This document shows positions 35,747 to 45,112 of a stretch of 64,000 nucleotides of DNA, piece by piece. The position numbers were made by a program, and so were the translations under genes. The notes beneath the pieces are model-generated. The model saw nothing but the letters and a program-made list of their open reading frames with translations, ran no database searches and was not told where the DNA came from. The stretch comes from Tropicibacter sp. R16_0 (GTDB lineage: Bacteria; Pseudomonadota; Alphaproteobacteria; Rhodobacterales; Rhodobacteraceae), in NCBI RefSeq assembly GCF_017743935.1, contig NZ_JAGHRE010000002.1, positions 310,001-374,000 of the forward strand, given 5' to 3'. Every line of letters starts with the position of its first letter. The first letter of the stretch is position 1.

Positions 35747-36654
35747 CGAGGCAGATCGTCCTCGGGCTGCGCCTTGGAGGCCAGCCAATGGCGAAACTCC
35801 ATCAAGGACTGGTCGCGTGATTTCGTGCGCGGCCAGACCAGATAATAGGCGCCCTTGGTTTCAATCGCATGAGGGTGCAACGCCACCAATCGCCCTGTCG
35901 CCAAGTCCTGCTCGGCCAGATAATCCGGGATCAAAGCGACCCCAAGCCCATGCAGTGCTGCCTGGGTGATCGTTGAAAACTGATCATACATGGTGCCGGG
36001 CAGAGGCGCGCTGAGCGTCACACCGTTCTGTTCCAGCCAGTCCTGCCAAGCGTTTGGTCGGGTCTGAATGTGCAAAAGCGGCAGACGCAGCAGATCTTTG
36101 GGCGATTGTGGGGTTTTGGCTTGGATCAGTGAGGGTGCGCACACCGGCAGAACGCGTTCGGTACGTAGCAACAAGTTGTCCGTATCCGGCCAATCGCCAA
36201 CACCAAAATGTATCGCTGCGTCAAAGGGTTCTTGGGCAAAGTTGAAAGCTTCGAGACGAGTGGCCATGTTGATTGTGATCTCGGGACGAAGCCGCGCAAA
36301 TTCCGGCAGGCGCGGCATCAACCACCGCATTCCAAACGTCGGCAATATCGCAAGGTTCAACGTTCCCCCCACCGGTGCCACCTGCAACCGTAGCGAGGCT
36401 TGGGCGATCTGGTTCAACGCCTGCCTGACCTCGGTCACATAATCCTGCGCAGCAGGAGCAATCGACAGACGCTTGCGATCCCGCTGGATCAACTCGACCC
36501 CCAGATGCTGTTCCAACCCCTGTAGTTGGCGACTGACGGCGCCCTGGGTCAACGCCATCTCATCCGCGACGGCGGATGCGGATCCCAACCGGTCCAACGC
36601 TTCCAACGCGCGCAAGGAGGAAATAGAGGGGAGAAATCGATGCGAGATGCTCAT
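35743..36654 (-). CDS. LysR family regulator (GcvA-like), divergent from gcdH
   Basis: 303 residues from the ATG at 36654. N-terminal winged HTH ([36 protein letters not shown], about 12-48) and LysR substrate domain. The closest recognisable type is the GcvA group. It is transcribed divergently from glutaryl-CoA dehydrogenase with a 95-bp gap, the classical arrangement for a LysR activator and its target, so it probably controls gcdH in response to a lysine- or tryptophan-breakdown metabolite. An in-frame ATG at 36795 lies inside gcdH and is rejected. Confidence 0.9.
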   Translation of the reverse strand: MSISHRFLPSISSLRALEALDRLGSASAVADEMALTQGAVSRQLQGLEQHLGVELIQRDRKRLSIAPAAQDYVTEVRQALNQIAQASLRLQVAPVGGTLNLAILPTFGMRWLMPRLPEFARLRPEITINMATRLEAFNFAQEPFDAAIHFGVGDWPDTDNLLLRTERVLPVCAPSLIQAKTPQSPKDLLRLPLLHIQTRPNAWQDWLEQNGVTLSAPLPGTMYDQFSTITQAALHGLGVALIPDYLAEQDLATGRLVALHPHAIETKGAYYLVWPRTKSRDQSLMEFRHWLASKAQPEDDLPR

Positions 36655-36749
36655 GTATGCGGTTTTGTCATGAAACAATGCGAAAGTCTCGCTGTTTTTT
36701 GAGCTTTTCTCAGGGTAAAGTACGCGCAATTCCAAACTGGAGATGCGCC
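36655..36749. promoter_or_regulatory. LysR-gcdH divergent promoter region
   Basis: A 95-bp spacer between divergent starts, expected to hold overlapping promoters and LysR sites of T-N11-A form. I could not single out one convincing motif. Confidence 0.4.
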
Positions 36750-37979
36750 ATGAACGCCCCACTGACCAAACCGACCCTTCGCGCCAAAGATGCACCTGAT
36801 CTGGGCAAATTCGATTGGGAAGACCCGTTCCGCCTGAACGATCAACTGAGCGAAGACGAACGCATGATCGCCGCCAGTGCTCGTGCCTATGCGCAGGAGA
36901 AACTGCAACCGCGCGTCACCGATGCATTCCAGACCGAGCAAACAGATCCAGAGATCTTCCGCGAAATGGGCGAAATGGGCCTGCTGGGTGTGACGGTGCC
37001 GGAACAATACGGTGGCCTGGGTTCGGGCTATGTCAGCTATGGTCTGGTTGCGCGCGAAGTTGAGCGTGTCGACAGCGGCTATCGTTCGATGATGTCGGTG
37101 CAAAGCTCGCTGGTGATGTACCCGATCTATGCCTATGGCAGCGAAGAGCAGCGCAACAAATACCTGCCGAAACTGTCCAGCGGCGAGTTCATCGGCTGCT
37201 TTGGCCTGACCGAACCTGATGCGGGCTCGGACCCGGCAGGCATGAAAACCCGCGCAGAAAAGATCGACGGCGGCTATCGTCTGACTGGCTCCAAAATGTG
37301 GATCTCGAACGCACCGATCGCGGACGTCTTTGTCGTCTGGGCCAAATCCGACGCCCATGATGGCAAGATCCGTGGCTTTATCCTGGACAAGGGCACCAAG
37401 GGCCTGAGCGCCCCCAAGATCCAAAACAAGATGAGCCTGCGCGCTTCGATCACCGGCGAGATTGTGATGGATGGCGTCGAAGTGGGCGAAGATGCGCTGC
37501 TGCCGCATGTACAGGGCTTGAAAGGCCCGTTCGGCTGTCTGAACCGCGCACGTTACGGCATCAGCTGGGGCGTGATGGGCGCGGCCGAGGCTTGCTGGCA
37601 CGGCGCACGCCAGTACGGTCTGGACCGGCAGCAATTCAACCGTCCGCTGGCACAGACGCAGCTGTTCCAGCGCAAGCTGGCCGACATGCAGACCGAGATT
37701 GCTCTTGGCCTGCAAGCCAGCCTTCGCGTGGGTCGCCTGATGGACGAAGCAAACGCAGCGCCGGAAATGATCTCGATCGTCAAGCGCAACAACTGTGGCA
37801 AGGCTTTGGACATCGCGCGCCAGAGCCGCGATATGCACGGCGGCAACGGCATCAGCCTGGAATTTCAGGTCATCCGCCACATGGTGAACCTTGAAACGGT
37901 CAACACCTACGAAGGGACCCACGATGTGCACGCGCTGATCCTGGGTCGCGCCCAGACCGGATTGCAAGCGTTCTACTGA
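36750..37979 (+). CDS. gcdH: Glutaryl-CoA dehydrogenase
   Basis: 409 residues from the ATG at 36750 (GGAG 6 nt upstream). Acyl-CoA dehydrogenase fold with FAD/substrate segments [20 protein letters not shown] and [20 protein letters not shown]. The catalytic base Glu is in [18 protein letters not shown] near the C-terminus. The N-terminal [20 protein letters not shown] is characteristic of GcdH. It converts glutaryl-CoA to crotonyl-CoA plus CO2 in lysine/tryptophan degradation. Monocistronic with its own terminator. Confidence 0.94.
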   Translation: MNAPLTKPTLRAKDAPDLGKFDWEDPFRLNDQLSEDERMIAASARAYAQEKLQPRVTDAFQTEQTDPEIFREMGEMGLLGVTVPEQYGGLGSGYVSYGLVAREVERVDSGYRSMMSVQSSLVMYPIYAYGSEEQRNKYLPKLSSGEFIGCFGLTEPDAGSDPAGMKTRAEKIDGGYRLTGSKMWISNAPIADVFVVWAKSDAHDGKIRGFILDKGTKGLSAPKIQNKMSLRASITGEIVMDGVEVGEDALLPHVQGLKGPFGCLNRARYGISWGVMGAAEACWHGARQYGLDRQQFNRPLAQTQLFQRKLADMQTEIALGLQASLRVGRLMDEANAAPEMISIVKRNNCGKALDIARQSRDMHGGNGISLEFQVIRHMVNLETVNTYEGTHDVHALILGRAQTGLQAFY

Positions 37980-37993
37980 TATCTATCAACCAC

Positions 37994-38022
37994 AAGCCCG
38001 GGAGAGATCCCGGGCTTTGTCT
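37994..38022 (+). terminator. Rho-independent terminator of gcdH
   Basis: Perfect 10-bp stem AAGCCCGGGA/TCCCGGGCTT (37994-38003, 38008-38017) with a GAGA tetraloop, then TGTCTTT. Confidence 0.88.
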
Positions 38023-38471
38023 TTGCAAGCCTTTGAAAACTGCCAAACCGATATTGACGAACCAAGCCGAATGATTTGCGCGGCTTTGGGGCAGGGGACA
38101 GGCCAAAGAGATAGGCGCAAAAATGGCGAGTGTTTCCTAGTTGTCTCAAGTCTATCGAATGATGTCGTGATCACATCACCATCGCGCTTTGCTACAGAAG
38201 ACACCCAGCTTTCATTCACGGCAGAAACCTGCACACGTCACTTACAATTTCATAAGTTTCCAACTGACAATCACCGAGGGCTCTGGCATAAAAATTCCAG
38301 CGACTGCGCAACAAGTTGATGCCCCGAGTGCGATGAATTCGTACGGTTGATCAATGGTTGTCTGCACGGACGCGCGCGAAACGGAGGGTCACGTCATTAC
38401 CGACAATAGTGCTCAAACCTTTGGCGTTGGACGCGTTTCTCCAACGCTCGAATTGCGGACACTGTTCTGAA
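38023..38471. other. Long gene-free spacer before the ABC module
   Basis: About 450 bases of AT-richer DNA between the gcdH terminator and the ABC ATPase. I see no gene with a ribosome-binding site. The open frame of the ATPase extends upstream to an ATG at 38358, but the extra residues are not ABC-like. The promoter of the ABC module should lie here. No operator is recognised. Confidence 0.35.
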
Positions 38472-39167
38472 GTGGAGTCTTCAGTCCTAGAACTCTCGGA
38501 AGTCAGCTTTCATTGGCCCGGACGGGCAAAGTTCACCCTGTCGCTGCGCGAGTTTGCTCTTGAACGGGGTGAGACAGTTCTGCTCCTTGGTGAAAGCGGT
38601 TCTGGCAAATCCACGCTCTTGTCGTTGATCTGTGGCACCATCCTGCCAAACAGGGGTACGATCCGGATCGCCGGTAAAGATATCACCAGGCTGTCAGGCG
38701 GGGCGCGTGACAGGTTCCGTGCCGAAAACATCGGCGTGATCTTTCAGCAATTCAATCTTCTGCCTTTTGGGACGGTTGCGGACAATATTCTGCTGCCTCT
38801 TCAGTTCGCGCCGGGGCGTCGCAAACGGGCAGGCAATGCAAAGGCCGCAGCGGCGGGGTTGTGCTCGGATCTTGGTCTGCCAAAGGACGTGTTCACCGCA
38901 AAGGCGAACACTCTCAGCGTCGGCCAGCAACAGAGGGTCGCCGTGGCCCGCGCCCTGATCGGTCACCCACATCTGATCATTGCAGATGAACCGACGTCAG
39001 CCCTTGATGCAAACAGCCAGGCAGCTTTCCTGGATCTTCTTTTCCAACAAACCTCAGCCCATGAAACCGCGCTTTTGATGGTCAGCCACGACCCGAGGTT
39101 GGCCGAGCGTTTCGATCGCGTCGTACGCATGGAAGAGATCGCACAGATCGAGCGGGCCGTCGCATGA
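38472..39167 (+). CDS. ABC transporter ATP-binding protein (LolD/MacB type)
   Basis: About 231 residues if it starts at GTG 38472, which places ELSEVSFHW at the usual distance from the N-terminus; ATG at 38358 is the alternative (269 residues). Walker A GESGSGKST, Q-loop VIFQQFNLLPFGTV, Walker B LIIADEPTSALD. The signature is LSVGQQQ instead of LSGGQ, a tolerated variant. It overlaps the permease by 4 nt. Type VII (MacB/LolCDE-like) exporters extract or efflux substrates from the periplasmic leaflet. Confidence 0.87.
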   Translation: MESSVLELSEVSFHWPGRAKFTLSLREFALERGETVLLLGESGSGKSTLLSLICGTILPNRGTIRIAGKDITRLSGGARDRFRAENIGVIFQQFNLLPFGTVADNILLPLQFAPGRRKRAGNAKAAAAGLCSDLGLPKDVFTAKANTLSVGQQQRVAVARALIGHPHLIIADEPTSALDANSQAAFLDLLFQQTSAHETALLMVSHDPRLAERFDRVVRMEEIAQIERAVA

Positions 39168-40414
39168 TCCTTCGCCTTGCCATCGCCTCTCTTTCTGCCC
39201 GTGCGTTGACGGTCGGGATGACCGTTCTTGCCATTGCCCTGTCTGTCGCGCTTTATCTTGGCGTTGAAAAGGTGCGCACCGGCGCGAAAGCGAGTTTCAC
39301 CGATACGATCTCGGGCACAGATCTGATTGTCGGTGCCAGGTCAGGCTCGGTGCAGCTTTTGCTGTATTCGGTGTTTCGCATTGGCAACGCCACGAACAAT
39401 GTCACTTGGGACAGCTATCAAGAAATAGCTGGGCACCCGGCCGCTGAATGGATCGTTCCGATTTCCCTGGGCGACAGCCACAGGCAATTCCGGGTCATGG
39501 GCACGACCAAAGACTTCTTTGAACACTACAAGTACCGAAAAGGTCAGCCCCTTGAGATGTCTGACGGTGTCATCATGGATGATCTCTTTGACGCGGTGAT
39601 CGGGGCTGATGTGGCCAAATCGCTGGGTTACACGGTCGATAGTCCCATTGTCGTGGCGCATGGTTTGGCATCTTTTGTTGAACACAAGGACCAACCTTTT
39701 CGCGTTTCGGGCATCCTGGCCAAGACGGGAACTCCGGTGGACCGAACGGTTATTGTCAGCCTCGAGGCGATGGAGGCGATCCATGTGGATTGGAAAACCG
39801 GTGCGCGTACGCCTGGGCAATCGACACCTGCCGACGTGATCCGCAAGATGGATCTGACACCTAAAACCGTGACAGCAGCTCTTGTTGGTGTGGACAGCCC
39901 GCTCCGCACGTTTGCCCTGCAGCGCTATGTGAACGAATACCCCAAGGAACCCTTGCTTGCGATCTTGCCGGGTGTTGCCCTGCAAGAGCTCTGGGGTATT
40001 GTCGGGATCGCTGAAACAGCGCTGTTGGCCGTGTCCGCGATGGTTGTTGTCACCGCGTTGATCGGCATGATGGCAACGATCTTTTCCAGCCTGAATGAGC
40101 GACGCCGTGAAATGGCGATCTTTCGTGCCATGGGCGCGCGGCCGGTGACAATCCTTGGCCTTTTGGTCATTGAGGCGACGATGATCGCGACGGCCGGGGC
40201 AGGGCTTGGCCTGGGTCTGCTGTATTGCGGCCTTGTTGTCGCGCAACCAATTGTCGACAGTGCATTTGGCATCTGGCTTGACATCGACGCGCCCACCTTG
40301 CGCGAAGCGGTTGTCATACTAGCTGTTGTAGGGGCTGGCGTAATTGTGAGCCTTGTGCCCGCCATCAGGGCTTACAGAATGTCTGTGGCAGATGGTATGA
40401 TGGTCAAAACGTAG
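39164..40414 (+). CDS. FtsX/MacB-type ABC transporter permease
   Basis: 416 residues. An N-terminal membrane helix (residues about 10-32), a large periplasmic MacB_PCD-like domain (about 35-275) and a C-terminal FtsX domain with three helices (about 280-305, 330-360, 375-400) containing the conserved SSLNERRREMAIFRAMGA. The topology is that of a type VII mechanotransmission transporter rather than an importer. With the preceding ATPase and the following DUF3299 protein it forms a three-gene unit (21-nt gap to the latter). Substrate unknown. Confidence 0.87.
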   Translation: MILRLAIASLSARALTVGMTVLAIALSVALYLGVEKVRTGAKASFTDTISGTDLIVGARSGSVQLLLYSVFRIGNATNNVTWDSYQEIAGHPAAEWIVPISLGDSHRQFRVMGTTKDFFEHYKYRKGQPLEMSDGVIMDDLFDAVIGADVAKSLGYTVDSPIVVAHGLASFVEHKDQPFRVSGILAKTGTPVDRTVIVSLEAMEAIHVDWKTGARTPGQSTPADVIRKMDLTPKTVTAALVGVDSPLRTFALQRYVNEYPKEPLLAILPGVALQELWGIVGIAETALLAVSAMVVVTALIGMMATIFSSLNERRREMAIFRAMGARPVTILGLLVIEATMIATAGAGLGLGLLYCGLVVAQPIVDSAFGIWLDIDAPTLREAVVILAVVGAGVIVSLVPAIRAYRMSVADGMMVKT

Positions 40415-40434
40415 CGTTCAGAACGAGATGCGCA

Positions 40435-40935
40435 ATGGTGAACAGAAGGTCTTTTGTATCGATACTGGCTGCAGCCGCTACGCTTCCGCGAGCAGCATCT
40501 GCCGAGCTGCCCCGGCAAATCATGTGGGACGACCTCATCCCGCCTGGAGTTCCTTATTCCGAGATCGTCGGTGAGGGCGAGATGGACATCGCCAATGATA
40601 CATGGGTCCCGATCTACGACGCCAATGGCACAAAACTGAACGAAGCTCTCGACGGCGCTTACATAAAGATGCCTGGTTATGTGCTTCCATTCGACATCAG
40701 CGCCGATGGCGTGACGGATTTCATGTTGGTGCCATATGTTGGCGCCTGTGTTCACACTCCGCCACCTCCGGCCAACCAACTTGTCGTGGTGACCACCAAG
40801 AAACCTTGGCCAATGGAACAACTCTGGGAACCGGTTTGGGTGACCGGTACGATGCGGACGCAACTGTCATCCACCAATCTAGGACAAACAGGCTACGCGC
40901 TTTCAGCCGATGTGATGGAAGTGTACGTCTGGTAA
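40435..40935 (+). CDS. DUF3299 domain periplasmic protein
   Basis: 166 residues. The N-terminus RRSFVSILAAAATLPRAASAE looks like a Sec or weak Tat leader with cleavage near residue 23. The mature part matches DUF3299: WDDLIPPG, IKMPGYVLPFD and the conserved YVGACVHTPPPPANQ with a single cysteine that could bind a metal or lipid. Genes of this family are often next to MacB/FtsX-type ABC pairs, including the Vibrio zrg zinc-uptake locus, so a role with the adjacent transporter is plausible. Its function is not known. Confidence 0.82.
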   Translation: MVNRRSFVSILAAAATLPRAASAELPRQIMWDDLIPPGVPYSEIVGEGEMDIANDTWVPIYDANGTKLNEALDGAYIKMPGYVLPFDISADGVTDFMLVPYVGACVHTPPPPANQLVVVTTKKPWPMEQLWEPVWVTGTMRTQLSSTNLGQTGYALSADVMEVYVW

Positions 40936-41487
40936 CATGTGCCGCGCTGCTTGTTGGTCCGAGTAGGGTGGCTGGCCAAGCCGTGCGCTAATGTTCGTTA
41001 AAAGGTATCTTTCAGTCAACGATCATACGTGACGGATCGGTTCGAGAACAATGGCAAGGCGCTAGTCGCGTCTAGCTTCACAGGAACGAGGCATGATCCC
41101 GAGGACGGACTGCTTCAATTCAGGTACTGGGCTCGACCTCTCAGACGATCGTTGAAGGTGCGCAACTTGGCAACATGATCGCAGATGAGTGTTTCCAGTT
41201 ATATTCGTTCTAACGGAAACGTGGCTCATCATCCACGTTAACACGATGCGCTCTTTGACAATTAACCTGTTGGATTTTAACGGGATAAACACCTAGGGGT
41301 CACTCATCAACTCTAGCAGTCATATTTCTTATAACCTGAATTATGTTATATTTACAACACGCCAGTTTGCTCAAGATACCAAGCTACAACGTTCCGTCAC
41401 GGGATATTGGCACAACAGGATTTCCCGACTACGCTTTTCTGCGAATACGCAAAGACCCAACGGCTCTAGCATGACTTCTGGGGAGGA
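40936..41487. other. 552-bp gene-free region
   Basis: No credible gene. Candidate frames of up to 76 codons lack ribosome-binding sites and domain signs. The stretch 41180-41400 is AT-rich and carries a dyad TATAAC/GTTATA (41330-41335, 41345-41350; 9-bp spacer), a TTGACA hexamer near 41257, and probably the promoter of the acyl-CoA ligase operon. Confidence 0.4.
41330..41350. promoter_or_regulatory. Operator-like dyad upstream of the acyl-CoA ligase
   Basis: TATAAC and GTTATA form a perfect 6-bp inverted repeat around a 9-bp AT-rich spacer, about 140-190 bp before the ligase start. No regulator gene is adjacent. Confidence 0.3.
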
Positions 41488-41520
41488 ATGTCAAATGACT
41501 TACGTGTCGGTGGCCGGGAC

Positions 41521-43221
41521 ATGACGGGACTGACATATGAGGACGCCGTCACACACATCCTGAGCACGGAAGCAATTTTTGAAACCACATCCGCCCAGAT
41601 CGACGGAGTAAACTTTCGGGTTTTCAAGAACATCCCCACCGACCTGCGTGCACTGCTCCAAGCCAGCCGCGAGCCTCAGGACCACGGCCAGGCTGAATTC
41701 CTGGTGTTTCAAGACCAACGCTTTACCTACGATGCATTTTGCAATGACATCAATAAGATGGCTCATGTTCTGCAAGATCAGTTTGCGGTAAAATCAGGCG
41801 ACAGAGTTGCCGTGGCTATGAGCAATTGCCCTGAGTTGCTGGTCTTGATGATGGCGATCAGCTCGATCGGAGCAACTTGTGTCTTTCTCAACGCTTGGTG
41901 GACAACGGACGAGTTGCGCTATGCGCTGCAAGATACTGATGCAAAAATCATTTTCGCTGATCAGATACGGCGCGAGCGACTGCAGCCCTTGCAGGATGCG
42001 CTTGGGCTGACACTGATCGCAACCGGACACGCGCAACAAACCCCGAGTTTCGACGGTCTCATACAGGCCGAAACCCGCACAGATTGGCCAACTATCGACA
42101 TAGAACCCGACAGCGATTTTGCGATCATGTATTCGTCGGGCACAACCAGTGATCCCAAAGGTGTGGCGTTGACCCACCGCGGCGCAGTGAACGCCGTTTT
42201 CACATGGCTCGTCCAAGCCGCGATCGCGCCTTTGATCAACCCTCCCGACGATCCTGACGCGGAAAAAACCCGCCCCGTGACCATGATCACAACGCCATTG
42301 TTTCATGTCACGGCCACCCATCCCGGGTTCCTCCTCAGCCTCCCGGCTGGGGCAAAGGTTGTGTTGATGGACAAATGGGACGCCGACACCGCCGTCGATC
42401 TGATCGAAACCGAGGGCGTGACCCGATTTGTTGGCGTTCCCACCCAGTCTGCCGACATTCAGCTGGCGGCGCAAAAGTCCGGGAAACGCCTTGAAACCCT
42501 GGCACAAGTTGTCGCCGGCGGAGCAAAACGCCCGGCCGCTCAGGTTGACGATCTGGCGCAGTCCTTTCCCCAAGCTGAGATCGCCACCGGCTGGGGCATG
42601 ACCGAGACCAACGCAATTGGGATCGGACTGTCAGGCGCAGATTATCTTGCACAACCTGGCGCTGCCGGACGTCTGTTTCCGCCATTGCAGGAGATGCGTT
42701 TTCTGGACGACAACGGACAGCCTGTTGCGCCCGGCGAAGTCGGCGAAATGACGGTAAAAAGCCCCTGTAACATGCGGTGTTACATCAACAAACCTGACGA
42801 GACTTCTCAGGCCATGCAGGACGGTTGGTTCAAGACCGGCGATCTTGGGTACATAGATTCCGATGGCATCATCACCATCGTGGACCGAAAAAAGAACATC
42901 ATCATTCGAGGTGGCGAAAACATCGCTTGCCTAGATGTCGAAGGCGCATTGCATCAGCATCCCGCTATCCTTGAATCATGTGCATTTCCCGTACCGCATG
43001 AGCGTCTGGGTGAAGTCGTGGGCGCTGCCGTGCAAACCCGACCCGGAATGACGATCACACATGAGGACTTGTCAGAGTTCCTCTCAACTCGCATTGCCCG
43101 GTTCAAGACACCTGAACACTTGTGGGTTCAAACCACACCCCTGCCCCGTGGCGCCACTGACAAGATCGATCGCCGCGCTTTGCGCTCTCAGTGCGTTGCG
43201 GAACTCGGTCAGAACACCTGA
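41521..43221 (+). CDS. AMP-dependent acyl-CoA synthetase (long-chain or aromatic acyl-CoA ligase type)
   Basis: 566 residues from ATG 41521, or 577 from ATG 41488. The ATG at 41488 lies almost on top of the GGGGAGG ribosome-binding site, which instead suits an ATG at 41497 in another frame (see findings). The AMP-binding motif is YSSGTTSDPKGV. Later motifs are GWGMTETNA, WFKTGDLGYIDSDG and IIRGGENIACLDVEGAL, with the catalytic Lys in RGATDKIDRR. It activates a carboxylic acid to its CoA ester; chain specificity is not predictable. An SDR gene follows after 23 nt. Confidence 0.9.
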   Translation: MTGLTYEDAVTHILSTEAIFETTSAQIDGVNFRVFKNIPTDLRALLQASREPQDHGQAEFLVFQDQRFTYDAFCNDINKMAHVLQDQFAVKSGDRVAVAMSNCPELLVLMMAISSIGATCVFLNAWWTTDELRYALQDTDAKIIFADQIRRERLQPLQDALGLTLIATGHAQQTPSFDGLIQAETRTDWPTIDIEPDSDFAIMYSSGTTSDPKGVALTHRGAVNAVFTWLVQAAIAPLINPPDDPDAEKTRPVTMITTPLFHVTATHPGFLLSLPAGAKVVLMDKWDADTAVDLIETEGVTRFVGVPTQSADIQLAAQKSGKRLETLAQVVAGGAKRPAAQVDDLAQSFPQAEIATGWGMTETNAIGIGLSGADYLAQPGAAGRLFPPLQEMRFLDDNGQPVAPGEVGEMTVKSPCNMRCYINKPDETSQAMQDGWFKTGDLGYIDSDGIITIVDRKKNIIIRGGENIACLDVEGALHQHPAILESCAFPVPHERLGEVVGAAVQTRPGMTITHEDLSEFLSTRIARFKTPEHLWVQTTPLPRGATDKIDRRALRSQCVAELGQNT

Positions 43222-43244
43222 AAACCTCATGAGAAGATATTGAA

Positions 43245-44018
43245 ATGGATGTAGAAAACAAGATCGTCGTCGTGACAGGCGCTGCCAGTGGTATCGGGCG
43301 CGCTTTGGCACAGCGATTTGCTGCCAACGGGGCCAAGAAAGTCGTCTGCTCCGACCTGAACCTTACTGGCGCGCAAGAGGTTGCCTCCGAGATCGACGGT
43401 GTTGCAATTGCAACCAATGTTGGTGTCGAAGAGGACATCAAGGCGCTGATCGAACAGGTCGAGGCAGAAATCGGCCCCATCGACATCTTTTGCTCGAACG
43501 CCGGCATTCTGACCTTGGGCGGTATGGAAGCGAGCAATGAAGAGTGGCAAAAGATATGGGATATCAATGTGATGTCACAGGTTTGGGCCGCGCGGCACGT
43601 CATCCCGCGCATGATCGAACGCGGCGGCGGGTACCTTTTGAACACCGCATCGGCAGCTGGCCTTCTCAATCAGGTGGGCGCGGCGCCCTATGGGGTCACC
43701 AAACACGCTTCCGTCGGGTTGTCCGAATGGCTTGCAATGAGCCACGCCGACGATGGCATCGGTGTTTCGGTCCTGTGTCCTCAGGCTGTGCGCTCGGAAA
43801 TGACCCGCGGGCACGAGGAATCCGTGGCCGCCTTGGATGGGATGCTGGAACCCGAAGACGTGGCTGATGCCTGTATCGAGGCGATCCGCAAGGGCACATT
43901 CCTGGTGCTGCCGCATCCCCAGGTTCTGGACTATATCCGAATGAAAACAGCGGACTACGACCGGTGGTTGGGTGGTATGCGCAAGCTGAACCGTCAGTTC
44001 GGCGGCAAGTTGGACTAA
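43245..44018 (+). CDS. Short-chain dehydrogenase/reductase
   Basis: 257 residues, classical SDR: cofactor motif TGAASGIGRA at 13-22, NAG motif CSNAGIL, catalytic Ser in NTASAAGL and YGVTKH giving the Tyr/Lys pair. The acidic residue after beta-2 (CSDLN) suggests NAD rather than NADP. Downstream of an acyl-CoA ligase in the same operon, it may act on a hydroxyacyl or alcohol intermediate. It ends just before repeat copy 2. Confidence 0.88.
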   Translation: MDVENKIVVVTGAASGIGRALAQRFAANGAKKVVCSDLNLTGAQEVASEIDGVAIATNVGVEEDIKALIEQVEAEIGPIDIFCSNAGILTLGGMEASNEEWQKIWDINVMSQVWAARHVIPRMIERGGGYLLNTASAAGLLNQVGAAPYGVTKHASVGLSEWLAMSHADDGIGVSVLCPQAVRSEMTRGHEESVAALDGMLEPEDVADACIEAIRKGTFLVLPHPQVLDYIRMKTADYDRWLGGMRKLNRQFGGKLD

Positions 44019-44026
44019 GGGGCAAA

Positions 44027-44217
44027 GCGCTCCCGCCCGTCGTCCGTGTCCCTTGTGGGACACCTCCTCCCGTTGGGCCCAGCCTCGCTGCGCTCGGCGG
44101 TTGGCGCCTGTGGCGAACCATATGCCCCAAGCGGGACCGCGCCGCGCGATGCGCGGCGCTCGGCCCAAAGCCGTTAGCGGGGCTGGCGCAGCCAGGATCG
44201 CTCGGGTGCGGGAGTGC
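44027..44217. repeat. 191-bp structured palindromic repeat, copy 2
   Basis: The same length and arm layout as copy 1 (11768-11958): terminal arms GCGCTCCCGC / GCGGGAGTGC and inner arms TTGGGCC (44073-44079) / GGCCCAA (44162-44168). Hairpins occupy the same relative positions with different bases: GTGTCCC-TTGT-GGGACAC (44046-44063) and CTGGC-GCA-GCCAG (44083-44095). A 9-bp hairpin GCGCCGCGC/GCGCGGCGC sits at 44139-44159. It fills the whole space between two convergent genes. Confidence 0.85.
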
Positions 44218-44226
44218 CCCCGTCTC

Positions 44227-45099
44227 TCAAGACGTACGTTTGCGGTTTGGGCGCATCAGGCCCTCTTGCGCGACGCTTGCGACCAACGTGCCGTCCTTGT
44301 TGAAGATAGAGCCACGGTTAAAGCTCCGACCGCGTCCGGAAAACGGCGCGTCCATCGAATACAGGTGCCAGTCCTGAAACTGGATCGGCGCGTGGAACCA
44401 CATGGCGTGATCCAGACTTGCACCGTTCACTTCTCCCTTCAGCCAGCTCAACCCATGCGGACGCAGCGCCGAACCGAGCAGCCCCATGTCCGAGGCATAG
44501 GCCAGCAAAATATGCTGCATTTGCGGGTCCGCTTCGGCCGCGGCCGCCATCCGGAACCACAGGTGGTGCACATCATCTGCGGGTTCGGGATCAAACATGT
44601 CACGCGGGGCAACCTCGCGAATTTCGATGGGACGCGGGCGCAGGAACTCGGCCCGATGCTGTTCCGGGATACGGTCAATATAGCGATCTCGATAGGCCTC
44701 TCGCGTTTCCAGATCGTCCGGCCCGTCAACCTCGGGCATAGGATGCTGATAATCCCACCCTTCGTCTTCGACATGAAACGACGCCGACAGGTTGAGTATC
44801 TGTTTGCCATGTTGGATGGCGACCACGCGCCGCGTGGTAAAGCTCCCGCCGTCACGCGCCCGATCCACCGCGTAGATCACCGGAATGGACGGATCACCCG
44901 GGCGGATGAAATAGGCATGAAGCGAATGACACAGGCGATCCGGCACGGTGCGATATGCCGCCGCCAGGGCTTGGGCAATCACTTGCCCGCCATAGATCCG
45001 CGTCGGTGTCTCACCCCCCGAACCGACACCGCGAAACATATCGACCTCCAAGCGCTCGATGTTCAGCAGGTCCAACAGTTTGGTTTCAGCGTCGGTCAT
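44227..45099 (-). CDS. tesB: Acyl-CoA thioesterase II (TesB)
   Basis: 290 residues forming a double hotdog. The N-terminal hotdog has FRGVGSGGETPTRIYGGQVIAQALAAA. The C-terminal one has the catalytic Asp in LDHAMWFHAPIQFQDWHLY. It hydrolyses medium/long acyl-CoA to free acid and CoA. Last gene of a minus-strand operon that begins with an HxlR regulator at 50344. It starts 13 nt after the acetoacetyl-CoA synthetase stop. Confidence 0.93.
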   Translation of the reverse strand: MTDAETKLLDLLNIERLEVDMFRGVGSGGETPTRIYGGQVIAQALAAAYRTVPDRLCHSLHAYFIRPGDPSIPVIYAVDRARDGGSFTTRRVVAIQHGKQILNLSASFHVEDEGWDYQHPMPEVDGPDDLETREAYRDRYIDRIPEQHRAEFLRPRPIEIREVAPRDMFDPEPADDVHHLWFRMAAAAEADPQMQHILLAYASDMGLLGSALRPHGLSWLKGEVNGASLDHAMWFHAPIQFQDWHLYSMDAPFSGRGRSFNRGSIFNKDGTLVASVAQEGLMRPNRKRTS

Positions 45100-45112
45100 T
45101 GGGGGCCTCGTC

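Noticed and set aside
41062-41292. 76-codon minus-strand open frame in the spacer before the acyl-CoA ligase
   Set aside because: No ribosome-binding site, no recognisable domain, and low-complexity promoter-like DNA in the same place.
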